Below are positions 57,326-64,000 of a DNA stretch of 64,000 bases, one piece after another; position 1 is the stretch's first letter; every line of letters starts with the position of its first letter. Made by a program: the position numbers and the translations under genes. The notes below the pieces were generated by a model. It was not told the DNA's origin and did not search any database. It was given only the letters and a program-made list of their open reading frames with translations. Source of the stretch: Bradyrhizobium elkanii USDA 76 (lineage in GTDB: Bacteria > Pseudomonadota > Alphaproteobacteria > Rhizobiales > Xanthobacteraceae); assembly GCF_023278185.1 (NCBI RefSeq), contig NZ_CP066356.1:4394001-4458000 (forward strand), written 5' to 3'.

Positions 57326-57482
57326 CTTTCTTCTTTTTCTTGTTTCGCTTGACGACCTCGGCCTGAGCCCGGAAGGCCTGGGCGAGGCTCTTCATTTGCT
57401 CGGCCGCGAATTCGTCAGCCGTCCGTACCGCCGCCTGCTCGGCGGTCTTGGCCTGCTTCTTCAGGTCCTTGGCGATGCCCAT
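57303..57482 (-). CDS. Lys/Ala-rich helical microprotein, 59 residues
   Basis: A 59-residue protein (MGIAKDLKKQAKTAEQAAVR; DEFAAEQMKSLAQAFRAQAE) ending in a KRNKKKKKDELHRKS tail: an amphipathic helix with a polylysine end. Its last 23 bases overlap the start of the 77-residue gene in another frame. No good Shine-Dalgarno is seen (ACAGGAC just before the ATG). Function unknown. Confidence 0.55.
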   Translation of the reverse strand: MGIAKDLKKQAKTAEQAAVRTADEFAAEQMKSLAQAFRAQAEVVKRNKKKKKDELHRKS

Positions 57483-57697
57483 GTCCTGTAACTTCCACGC
57501 CGTTCCGGCAGTTCCATCCGTTCGGATCTCACGATCACGATCAAGCGAATTCTCGCCCGGCCGAACGAATGAGAGACGTCGAAAAATCGCACCTGTTTCT
57601 TCTCATTGACGCGAAGCTGGCGGGAACTTTTCACGCTCCCCGGGCTTTTTGATTTTGCTTTGGGGGCAGCCGAACGTCAGCGTTGGAGAGAGGAGCC

Positions 57698-57898
57698 ATG
57701 AAGCGACGACGTCGGGCTAGCCAGCTTTTTCCCCTTGAAAAACGCCTTGCCCAAGAAGCCAAAAGGCTACGTCAACGGGCCAAGAACCTTCCTCCCTGTC
57801 GAGAGCGAGAGACCCTGTTGAGGCAGGCGCGGCATGACGAAACCACCGCCAATTTGACGGCGTGGCTACTGTCCCAAGGTCCGCGGGCACCCATCTAG
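57698..57898 (+). CDS. Basic helical microprotein, 66 residues
   Basis: A 66-residue protein starting MKRRRRASQLFPLEKRLAQE and LRQRAKNLPPCRERETLLRQA, very rich in Arg and Lys and mostly helical. GAGAGGAG stands before the ATG at 57698, which decides against an upstream TTG. It ends in TAG, immediately followed by the ribosome binding site of the 36-residue gene. Function unknown. Confidence 0.7.
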   Translation: MKRRRRASQLFPLEKRLAQEAKRLRQRAKNLPPCRERETLLRQARHDETTANLTAWLLSQGPRAPI

Positions 57899-57909
57899 GA
57901 GGACGCTCA

Positions 57910-58020
57910 ATGCATACAAACCACCACCATATCGACAGTGTGGAGATTGCCTTCGTAAGCGCTGCGACCGTGTCGCTTGTCGCTCTCATCGCCTCCATGG
58001 CCTGGCTTCTGCTCGGGTGA
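57910..58020 (+). CDS. Single-pass membrane microprotein, 36 residues
   Basis: AGGAGG lies 7 bases before ATG 57910. The 36 residues begin MHTNHHHIDSVEIAFVSAAT with a His cluster, then one membrane helix (VSLVALIASMAWLLLG) to the end. It is 11 bases after the 66-residue gene, so co-transcribed. The His cluster could bind metal. No family recognised. Confidence 0.6.
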   Translation: MHTNHHHIDSVEIAFVSAATVSLVALIASMAWLLLG

Positions 58021-58249
58021 AAATTGCCAGGTTGAAATTCGACCGAGGGCTCCATCGAGACCCTCATTCGACGGTCGCGCCGGCTTCGCCCCGAGCTGCC
58101 GGCTTTGCCCAGCCAATCGGCTGTTGCGCGCAAGACACTCGCCTTTGGATATCCCGCAGCGATTTACATAAGCTAATGCTGGAACCGCGCGGTTCTTGAT
58201 GGATGGGGCTGCCTGGCTCCAATAGCTCAGCCCCGGATCAGGCAAACGG

Positions 58250-58296
58250 CCCCAGCACCGGCCTCCAGGCCCCCAAAGGTGCTGGGGCCATTTCGT
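58250..58296 (+). terminator. Intrinsic terminator after the microprotein pair
   Basis: GGCCCCAGCACC (58250-58261) and GGTGCTGGGGCC (58280-58291) form a perfect 12-bp stem followed by ATTTC. The 373 bp between 58020 and 58394 hold nothing else I can identify. Confidence 0.7.
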
Positions 58297-58394
58297 TGTT
58301 TGGCGCATTGCGTTTCGAGCGCAGCGTCACCATCCCGTGGAGTGATCTGCCGCAGCGTCCCGCCTGCCCTCAGTGAGCAGGCGGGACGTCGGCG

Positions 58395-58784
58395 CTACTT
58401 GTTCTCCGGCTTCCAGGTCGTGCTTGCGCGGTCGTATTTGAAACCAGGCGCGGCCTTCAGGCTGTCCTTGGTCTCGTCGAGCGTGAGCCACCACTTGTCG
58501 TCTTTCTTTTGAGATTTGACGGCCGTGAATGGCACGATCACGTCCTTCTCGCCGGCGCCGAGAAAACCGCCGACACCGACGACGAGACCGGTCACCTTGC
58601 CGGACTTGTCGACAAGCACGTCGTCGATCGTCCCGATCTTGGATTCCTTCGGGTCGTAGACGTTCTGCTTGTAGTAGTTGGCGATGGTCGAACTGTCCGC
58701 CGGCGCGGCGGGCATGGTGGTTGCGGCATGCGCGGCGGTAGCGAACGCTGCTGCCATGATGCAGCCGATAGCCAATTTCTTCAT
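58395..58784 (-). CDS. Exported PRC-barrel domain protein
   Basis: A 129-residue protein with a signal peptide (KKLAIGCIMAAAFATAAHA) and a PRC barrel (VYDPKESKIGTIDDVLVDKSGKVTGLVVGVGG). It is the third gene of an operon whose first gene carries an EcfG-type promoter, so it is probably induced in the general stress response. PRC barrels bind membranes or other proteins in many contexts; the exact role here is unknown. Confidence 0.85.
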   Translation of the reverse strand: MKKLAIGCIMAAAFATAAHAATTMPAAPADSSTIANYYKQNVYDPKESKIGTIDDVLVDKSGKVTGLVVGVGGFLGAGEKDVIVPFTAVKSQKKDDKWWLTLDETKDSLKAAPGFKYDRASTTWKPENK

Positions 58785-58801
58785 AAGAGGTCTCCTTGCC
58801 T

Positions 58802-58882
58802 TCAGTGCATATGGCCGATCAGGTAGACGCCGCCGCCGATCACGATGATCGCCGGCACAGCCCAGAGAATGATGACTGGCAT
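58802..58882 (-). CDS. 26-residue membrane microprotein
   Basis: AGGAGG lies 7 bases before the ATG at 58882. The 26 residues (PVIILWAVPAIIVIGGGVYL, ending GHMH) form one membrane helix with a short His/Met tail. It sits between two exported genes in the same operon, with 11- and 17-base gaps. A near-perfect Shine-Dalgarno and tight spacing argue it is real. Confidence 0.65.
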   Translation of the reverse strand: MPVIILWAVPAIIVIGGGVYLIGHMH

Positions 58883-58893
58883 GCGATCGCCTC

Positions 58894-59127
58894 CTAGTTC
58901 GAGGTACAGACCTTGACGCTCTTCATGCCGGTCTCGGCTTCGGTGCGCGTCTTGTAGACAGTGCCCGACGGACTGACGACGGTGGTCGTCGTGTCGACCG
59001 GCTTCTTGTCGACGATCGTGCACTTCTTCGTCTTCACGTCTTGCACGACGTAGAATTCGTCCGCTGCAAATGCCGGCGTGACGAAAGCAGCAAGCAAAGA
59101 TGCCGCGACAATGGTCTTAAAGTTCAT
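58894..59127 (-). CDS. Small exported protein, first gene of a stress operon
   Basis: A 77-residue protein with a signal peptide (KTIVAASLLAAFVTPAFA) and a short mature domain (DEFYVVQDVKTKKCTIVDKK; TEAETGMKSVKVCTSN) with two Cys that probably form a disulphide. GGAGGAGAG precedes the ATG. A GGAAC-N16-CGTT promoter lies upstream. Function unknown; induction by EcfG is expected. Confidence 0.78.
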   Translation of the reverse strand: MNFKTIVAASLLAAFVTPAFAADEFYVVQDVKTKKCTIVDKKPVDTTTTVVSPSGTVYKTRTEAETGMKSVKVCTSN

Positions 59128-59166
59128 GTTCTCTCCTCCAATAGCCGTATCAATCGGCCGAGGTGG

Positions 59167-59191
59167 AACGGGAAGAAATGGCAAAGGTTCC
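59167..59191 (-). promoter_or_regulatory. EcfG-type general-stress promoter
   Basis: On the minus strand GGAAC (59187-59191), a 16-base spacer and CGTT (59167-59170) match the EcfG consensus used by alphaproteobacterial general stress response. It lies 40 bp before the start of the three-gene exported operon. Confidence 0.7.
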
Positions 59192-59458
59192 TAGAACCAG
59201 GCGTGCGTTGGTGATCCGTTCCGAATCAAAGCAAGCGAAAAATGACCGAAGATGGTGCGGCGATTTGCTGCACTGGCTAGCCGCGCCCTCCGGCTTGCCG
59301 AAGGCTGTGGCGAATGGTCGCTAGAGACACGCAGACGCGAGATCGGCGAGCGATTCCTGACCCGAAGGGACCGCGCTGTCCGAGTGGCGATGCGATCACG
59401 TGACCGGATGCAGCCGGCGATCGGCAGGCTGCTTTCCGAAAATTCAGGAGGAAGCCCC

Positions 59459-60427
59459 ATGATCCCGTCCCACATGCGCCTGGTCGGCGCGGTCGTCGCG
59501 CTGTTGCTTGGGGCGAGCGGTCCGGCGCCCGCGCAGCAACTCGAGCTCAAGCTGATGGCGCCGGCGGCGCCCGGCGGCGGCTGGGATCAGACGGCGCGCT
59601 CGATGCAGCAGGCGCTGGTCGCCTCCAGTGTCGCGCGCAGCGTCCAGGTCACCAACGTTCCCGGCGCCGGCGGCAGCGTCGGCATCGCGCAGTTCGTCAA
59701 CGGCGCCAAGGGCGACGGCAACCAGATGATGGTGAACGGTTTCGTCATGGTGGGCGCGCTCGCCATGAACAAGTCGCCGGTGACGCTGGATCAGGTGACG
59801 CCGATCGCGCGCCTCACCGAGGAGACCCAGGTCATTGTGGTGCCGGCGAACTCGCCGATCAAGACGGCGCAGGATCTCGCCGCCGCGGTGAAGGCCGATA
59901 TCGCCAAGGTGACCTTTGCCGGCGGCTCGGCCGGCGGCGTCGACCATGTGATGGCGGCGCTGTTCGCGGGAACGGTCGGCGCCGACGCCAAGAAGATCAA
60001 CTACATTCCGTTCTCGGGCGGCGGCGAGTCGCTTGCAGCCATTCTCGGTGGCAAGGTCACGGCCGGCATTTCCGGCCTCAGCGAATATGAAGGCCAGATC
60101 AAGGCCGGCAAGTTGCGCGCGCTCGGCGTCACCTCGGCGCAGCGTTTACCCGGCGTCGACATCCCGACCTTCAGGGAGCAGGGCATCGACCTCGTGCTGG
60201 CCAATTGGCGTTCGGTGGTCGCACCACCCGGCATCACGCCGGAGCAGCGCAAGGTGCTGAGCGATGCCGTCGAGAAGATGGTGAAGTCCGACGCCTGGAA
60301 GGAGATCCTGAAGCAGAAGGGCTGGGATGACGCCTATCTCGGCGGTGATGCCTTCGCGGATTTCCTGAAGAAGGAAATCGTGCGTGTCACCGACGTGCTC
60401 AAGTCCGTCGGCCTCGTGAAGTCGTGA
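59459..60427 (+). CDS. tctC: Tripartite tricarboxylate transporter, substrate-binding protein
   Basis: A 322-residue exported protein of the Bug/TctC family. It has a signal peptide ([19 protein letters not shown]), [21 protein letters not shown] and [16 protein letters not shown] at the carboxylate pocket. It captures citrate or another tricarboxylate in the periplasm for TctAB. AGGAGG lies before the ATG at 59459. It begins the tctCBA operon; TctB follows with a 1-base overlap. Confidence 0.94.
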   Translation: MIPSHMRLVGAVVALLLGASGPAPAQQLELKLMAPAAPGGGWDQTARSMQQALVASSVARSVQVTNVPGAGGSVGIAQFVNGAKGDGNQMMVNGFVMVGALAMNKSPVTLDQVTPIARLTEETQVIVVPANSPIKTAQDLAAAVKADIAKVTFAGGSAGGVDHVMAALFAGTVGADAKKINYIPFSGGGESLAAILGGKVTAGISGLSEYEGQIKAGKLRALGVTSAQRLPGVDIPTFREQGIDLVLANWRSVVAPPGITPEQRKVLSDAVEKMVKSDAWKEILKQKGWDDAYLGGDAFADFLKKEIVRVTDVLKSVGLVKS

Positions 60428-60915
60428 TGCCGGACGCGGCTTCCGAAAATCCTGCGCCGCGGCGCGTCGACCGCGCCGGTGTCGTCATCGCGGCCGCGCT
60501 TGCGGTGCTTGCCGCGGTGCTGGTGTGGGACGCCAGCAAGCTGCCGTCCACCACGATGTACGGCATGGGGCCGGAGGCGATGCCGATCGTGATCGCGATT
60601 GGCCTCGTCATCCTCGCCATCGGCAATCTGATCGACGCGCTGCGCGGCAAGCTGCCGCCGCGCGAGAGCATGGATCCGAAACCGGTGGGACTGATCATCG
60701 GCGGCCTTGTGCTCCTGATCGCGATCATCGGCTTTGGCGGCGGCTTCATCCTCGCCACCTCGGCGCTGTTCGTGACCACGTCGGCAGCCTTCGGCCGCCG
60801 CGCCGTCCTTACCGACATCGCCATCGCGCTCGTGATCACGACCCTGATTTATCTCGCGTTCGACAAACTGTTGACGCTGAGCCTGCCCGCCGGCCCGCTG
60901 GAGCGACTGCTGTGA
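60427..60915 (+). CDS. tctB: Tripartite tricarboxylate transporter, small membrane subunit
   Basis: A 162-residue protein with four membrane helices ([41 protein letters not shown]). It assembles with TctA in the inner membrane. Its first ATG overlaps the tctC stop by one base and its stop overlaps tctA by one base. A GTG at 60424 is an alternative start. Confidence 0.92.
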   Translation: MPDAASENPAPRRVDRAGVVIAAALAVLAAVLVWDASKLPSTTMYGMGPEAMPIVIAIGLVILAIGNLIDALRGKLPPRESMDPKPVGLIIGGLVLLIAIIGFGGGFILATSALFVTTSAAFGRRAVLTDIAIALVITTLIYLAFDKLLTLSLPAGPLERLL

Positions 60916-62414
60916 TGGACACTTTCGCCGCGCTGGCGCACGGCATGGCGGTCGCCATGCAGCCGATTAACCTGCTTTACGCCCTGATCGGCGTGTTCCT
61001 GGGCACGGCGGTCGGCGTGTTGCCGGGGATCGGTCCGGCGCTGACGGTCGCGCTGCTGCTACCGGTGACCTACAAGCTCGATCCCGGCGGCTCGCTGATC
61101 ATGTTCGCCGGCATCTATTACGGCGGCATGTATGGCGGATCGACCACCGCGATCCTGATCAATACGCCGGGCGAGAGCGCGTCGATGGCGACCGCGCTCG
61201 AGGGCAACAAGATGGCCAAGGCCGGCCGCGGCGGCCCGGCGCTGGCGACCTCGGCGATCGGCTCGTTCGTGGCCGGCACCATCGCCACCATCGGCCTCGC
61301 ATTCCTCGCGCCATGGCTGGTCGATTTCGCGGTGCGCTTCGGGCCGGAGGATTACTTCGCGCTGATGTGCGTCGCCTTCGTCACGGTGTCGGCAACCTTC
61401 GGCGACTCGCCGGTCCGCGGCCTCACCAGCCTGTTCATCGGCCTGACGCTCGGGCTGGTCGGCATCGACAAGCTGACCGGTCAGGCGCGGCTTGCCTTCG
61501 GCATTCCCGAGCTGCTCGACGGCGTCGAGGTGACGACACTCGCGGTCGGCCTGTTCGCGGTCGGCGAGGCGCTCTATGTCGCCTCGCGCCGTCATCACGC
61601 CGAGGAGAAGCTCGAGCCGGTGCGCGGCTCGCTGTGGATGACGCGGGAGGACTGGCGGCGGTCGTGGAAGCCGTGGCTGCGCGGCACGCTGTTCGGTTTT
61701 CCGATCGGGGCGCTGCCGGCCGGCGGGGCGGAGATCCCGACATTCCTGTCCTATTCCACCGAGCGGCGACTGACCAAGCATCCCGAGGAATTCGGCAAGG
61801 GCGCGATCGAAGGCGTCGCAGGGCCGGAAGCGGCGAACAACGCGTCCGCCGCCGGCACGCTGGTGCCGCTGTTGACGCTCGGGCTGCCGACCTCGGCAAC
61901 GGCTGCAATGATGCTGGCGGGCTTCCAGCAATACGGCCTCAACCCGGGGCCGCTGCTGTTCGCGGAGCGGCCCGACCTGGTGTGGGGCCTGATCGCGAGC
62001 CTGTTCATCGCCAACGGCATGCTGCTGGTGCTCAATCTGCCGCTGGTCGGGCTCTGGGTGCGGCTGCTGGCGATTCCGCAGCCCTGGCTCTATGCCGGCA
62101 TCCTGGTATTCGCGACCATGGGCACGATCGCGGCGAAGCCGTCGGTCGTCGAGCTGTCGATGCTGGCGGCGTTCGGCGTGATGGGCTTTCTGATGCGCCG
62201 GTTCGACTTCCCGATCGCGCCCGTCGTGATCGGGCTGATCCTCGGGCCGATCGCCGAAAGCCAGCTGCGTCGCGCGCTGGCGATCAGCCTCGGCGATCCC
62301 ATGGTGCTGCTGCAAAGCCCGATGTCGGCGACGCTGCTCGGCATCGCGCTGATCGCTCTGCTGGCGCCGTTCGTGCTCAAGGGGGTCGGGCGATTCAAGG
62401 CGAACGAGGATTAG
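60915..62414 (+). CDS. tctA: Tripartite tricarboxylate transporter, large permease
   Basis: A 499-residue permease with about 12 membrane helices. The conserved [58 protein letters not shown] region contains the family's glycine-rich loops. It moves the tricarboxylate together with Na+ or H+. The ATG overlaps the tctB stop. The length is typical of TctA. Confidence 0.95.
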   Translation: MDTFAALAHGMAVAMQPINLLYALIGVFLGTAVGVLPGIGPALTVALLLPVTYKLDPGGSLIMFAGIYYGGMYGGSTTAILINTPGESASMATALEGNKMAKAGRGGPALATSAIGSFVAGTIATIGLAFLAPWLVDFAVRFGPEDYFALMCVAFVTVSATFGDSPVRGLTSLFIGLTLGLVGIDKLTGQARLAFGIPELLDGVEVTTLAVGLFAVGEALYVASRRHHAEEKLEPVRGSLWMTREDWRRSWKPWLRGTLFGFPIGALPAGGAEIPTFLSYSTERRLTKHPEEFGKGAIEGVAGPEAANNASAAGTLVPLLTLGLPTSATAAMMLAGFQQYGLNPGPLLFAERPDLVWGLIASLFIANGMLLVLNLPLVGLWVRLLAIPQPWLYAGILVFATMGTIAAKPSVVELSMLAAFGVMGFLMRRFDFPIAPVVIGLILGPIAESQLRRALAISLGDPMVLLQSPMSATLLGIALIALLAPFVLKGVGRFKANED

Positions 62415-62434
62415 CGCGCGACCAGACCGTAAAA

Positions 62435-62468
62435 GGCCCGCTCCGGGGCTCGCATTTCGGAGCGGGCC
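62435..62468 (-). terminator. Terminator hairpin between tctA and the receptor gene
   Basis: GGCCCGCTCCG (62435-62445) and CGGAGCGGGCC (62458-62468) pair perfectly. TTTT follows on the minus strand, so it mainly serves the receptor gene that ends at 62606, though it may stop tctA transcription too. Confidence 0.7.
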
Positions 62469-62605
62469 AGTCTGGGCACGGCAAATATCGCCGCGACGCG
62501 AAACCTAGCGCGACAAGCTGACACCACCCTGACGACGGCGAAAAAAGCGAGGCGGCCGAATGCGGCCTCTCGGTCACATGATTTTCCGTGAACGGAATGT
62601 TCAGC

Positions 62606-64000
62606 TCACCATTTGTAGGCGAGGCTCGCCGTGATGCGGCGGCGATCGCCGTAGTAGCAGGAGCTGATGGTCGCGCAGCTCGCGACGTAGATCTTGTCGG
62701 TGACGTTCACGACATTGAGCGCCGCGCGCCAGTTGTTGTCCCATTCGTAATGCAAGGCGAGATCGCCCAGCACGACCCCAGGGACGCGCGCGGTGTTCGC
62801 GGTGTCGGCAAAGGACGAGCCGACATAGCGCACGCCGCCGCCGAAGCCGAAGCCCGTGAGCGGGCCGTCGCGGAAGGTGTAGTCGGTCCACACTGAGGCG
62901 AGCTGCCGCGGCGCGTTGGTCGGCACGGTGCCGATCAGCGCAGGATTGAGATCCTTGCTGACGAACAGCTCGTAATTGGTGTAGCTCGCCACCAGCTTGA
63001 AGTCGCGCGTGATGTTCGCGACCGCCTCGAGCTCGACGCCGCGCGAGGTGACTTCGCCGTTCTGGGTCTGGAACAGCGGGTTGTTCGGATCGGTGGTCAG
63101 CGCGTTCTTGCGCTTGAGGTCGAAATACGCGACGCCGAACCGTGCGTTGAGCCCGACCGGCTCGTATTTGACGCCGACCTCGGTCTGCTCGGAGGTTTCC
63201 GGCAGCAGCAATTGGCCGGCCGCGGTGGTGCCGATGACCGGATTGTAGCCCGTCATGTAGGAGACGTAGGGCGCAACGCCGCTGTCGAAATTGTAGATCG
63301 CGCCGACACGGCCGGAGAACTTGCTGTCGTCGCGGCCCTGGGACGCGCCGATCCGGTTGTTGTTGGTGAGATCGACCCAGTCCTGGCGTCCGGACAGCAC
63401 GACCGTCAGACGGTCGAGCTTAACCTGATCCTGCAGATAGAGGCCGGCCATGCCCTGGGCGAGATAGCCGTTCTGATAGAGCGGGCCGCTGTACGGCAGG
63501 TTGGTGCCGTAGACCGGATTGAGCACGTTGAGATTCGTGCCCATGCCAAAACCCTGGCGGTCGTCGATGCCGTAATATTTCAGATCGACGCCGACCAGCG
63601 CGGTGTGCTGCAGCGCGCCGGTGGTGAAGCGGTATTCGAGCTGATTGTCGAGGTTGAGCTGGGTGGCGATGCCGCGGGTGTAGAAATTGCCGCGGGTGAT
63701 GTCGGCGGCGGCCGGCGTCGTCGCGTAGCCGAGCCCGTAGAGGCCGGCATAATAGACGTCGACATGCGCCATGCGCGCGTTCTGGCGGAAATCGACGCTG
63801 TCGGTCACGCTCTTCTGGAACTGGTAGCCGACCATCTGCTGGTCGCGGCGGAACTGGTCGGCGCTGGGATCGCCGACGAACAGGCTGGTCGGAATCCGGC
63901 CGAACGGCGCGCTGGTGACGGTGCCGACATAGGGCAGGAAGTTCAGCGCGCGGGTGTTGCTGTGCGAGGCCATGCCGAACACGGTGAGGCTGGTGTCGGC
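62606..64000 (-). CDS. TonB-dependent siderophore receptor, C-terminal part (5' end off window)
   Basis: 465 codons, open to the right window edge. The sequence is outer-membrane beta-barrel: alternating hydrophobic strands, GLYLQDQVKLDRLTVVLSGRQDW, SRGVELEAVANITRDFKLVASYTN, and the C-terminal RRRITASLAYKW with terminal aromatic residue used by BAM. The strand order and VTDKIYVASC match ferrichrome/ferrioxamine-type receptors (FhuA/FoxA). The plug domain and TonB box lie beyond 64000. Confidence 0.9.
   Translation of the reverse strand, partial: ADTSLTVFGMASHSNTRALNFLPYVGTVTSAPFGRIPTSLFVGDPSADQFRRDQQMVGYQFQKSVTDSVDFRQNARMAHVDVYYAGLYGLGYATTPAAADITRGNFYTRGIATQLNLDNQLEYRFTTGALQHTALVGVDLKYYGIDDRQGFGMGTNLNVLNPVYGTNLPYSGPLYQNGYLAQGMAGLYLQDQVKLDRLTVVLSGRQDWVDLTNNNRIGASQGRDDSKFSGRVGAIYNFDSGVAPYVSYMTGYNPVIGTTAAGQLLLPETSEQTEVGVKYEPVGLNARFGVAYFDLKRKNALTTDPNNPLFQTQNGEVTSRGVELEAVANITRDFKLVASYTNYELFVSKDLNPALIGTVPTNAPRQLASVWTDYTFRDGPLTGFGFGGGVRYVGSSFADTANTARVPGVVLGDLALHYEWDNNWRAALNVVNVTDKIYVASCATISSCYYGDRRRITASLAYKW

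Noticed and set aside
57490..57515. EcfG-like pair upstream of the 57482 gene
   Set aside because: GGAAC and GTT fit in spacing, but the transcript would begin at or past the ATG, leaving no leader.
57623..57648. GGAAC-N17-CTTT before the 57698 gene
   Set aside because: The -10 element deviates from CGTT; similar matches arise by chance.

Overview
The window looks like chromosome of a slow-growing rhizobium, most likely Bradyrhizobium or a close relative. The GC content is high and most genes are tightly packed. The gene content points the same way: a Mg-type HemB, an LdtR/DUF6163 pair, Bpt, one bifunctional RSH, a Fur/Mur-boxed mntH, an EcfG-type stress promoter and several families of dispersed palindromic repeats. 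I see no insertion sequence, phage, CRISPR array, rRNA or integrase. The only RNA gene I can support is a tRNA-Ser(GCU). Both ends of the window cut a gene: a serine hydrolase on the left and a TonB-dependent receptor on the right.

Layout. 0-4.5 kb: a partial, lower-GC beta-lactamase-fold hydrolase, then a LysR gene divergent from two nitronate-monooxygenase-type genes. 4.4-10.4 kb: the amidotransferase genes gatC, gatA and gatB, interleaved with two small conserved-looking genes and a patatin-like lipoprotein. 10.4-12.2 kb: gene-poor, holding a 32-residue lysine-rich histone-like protein and a Sel1-like small protein. 12.2-18.6 kb: transporter/regulator pairs (TSUP+AraC, thioesterase+MFS+LysR with twin operators, AraC+EamA). 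18.6-20.7 kb: small secreted or membrane proteins of unknown function, then tRNA-Ser. 21-28 kb: a lytic transglycosylase with a long Lys/Ala/Thr linker, dapA, mscL, smpB, a peroxiredoxin, and an overlapping UDG/NYN pair. 28-39.3 kb: a housekeeping block of rpoZ, rsh, pdxJ, acpS, lepB, rnc, era, recO and parC. 39.4-46.1 kb: a CDF metal exporter, a secreted metallo-beta-lactamase, XRE and EamA genes, a class III cyclase and an MFS exporter. 46.2-49.8 kb: a three-gene membrane-stress operon (PspA-like, YqiJ-like, flotillin). 49.9-55.8 kb: mntH, bpt, an RDD protein, hemB, DUF6163 and ldtR. 56-59.2 kb: many microproteins, including one EcfG-type stress operon. 59.4-62.4 kb: a complete tctC-tctB-tctA tricarboxylate transporter. 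62.6-64 kb: the C-terminal half of a siderophore receptor.

The most unusual item is the first gene of the flotillin operon (48675-49805, minus). Its C-terminal 215 residues are a recognisable PspA/IM30 coiled coil. They have their own strong Shine-Dalgarno sequence and ATG inside the reading frame. The 161 residues before that resemble the N-terminal (non-nuclease) part of IS605/IS1341 OrfB/TnpB proteins, with no RuvC domain. I read this as a domesticated transposon-derived module fused onto a membrane-stress gene. A perfect inverted repeat covers its translation start. Other good leads are twin identical operators flanking a thioesterase/MFS versus LysR divergon, an 11-bp-period direct repeat before an XRE gene, several very short genes with near-perfect Shine-Dalgarno sequences, and a gene before parC that appears to carry a one-base frameshift.

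All family calls come from reading the translations and recalling family motifs. No database search was run.
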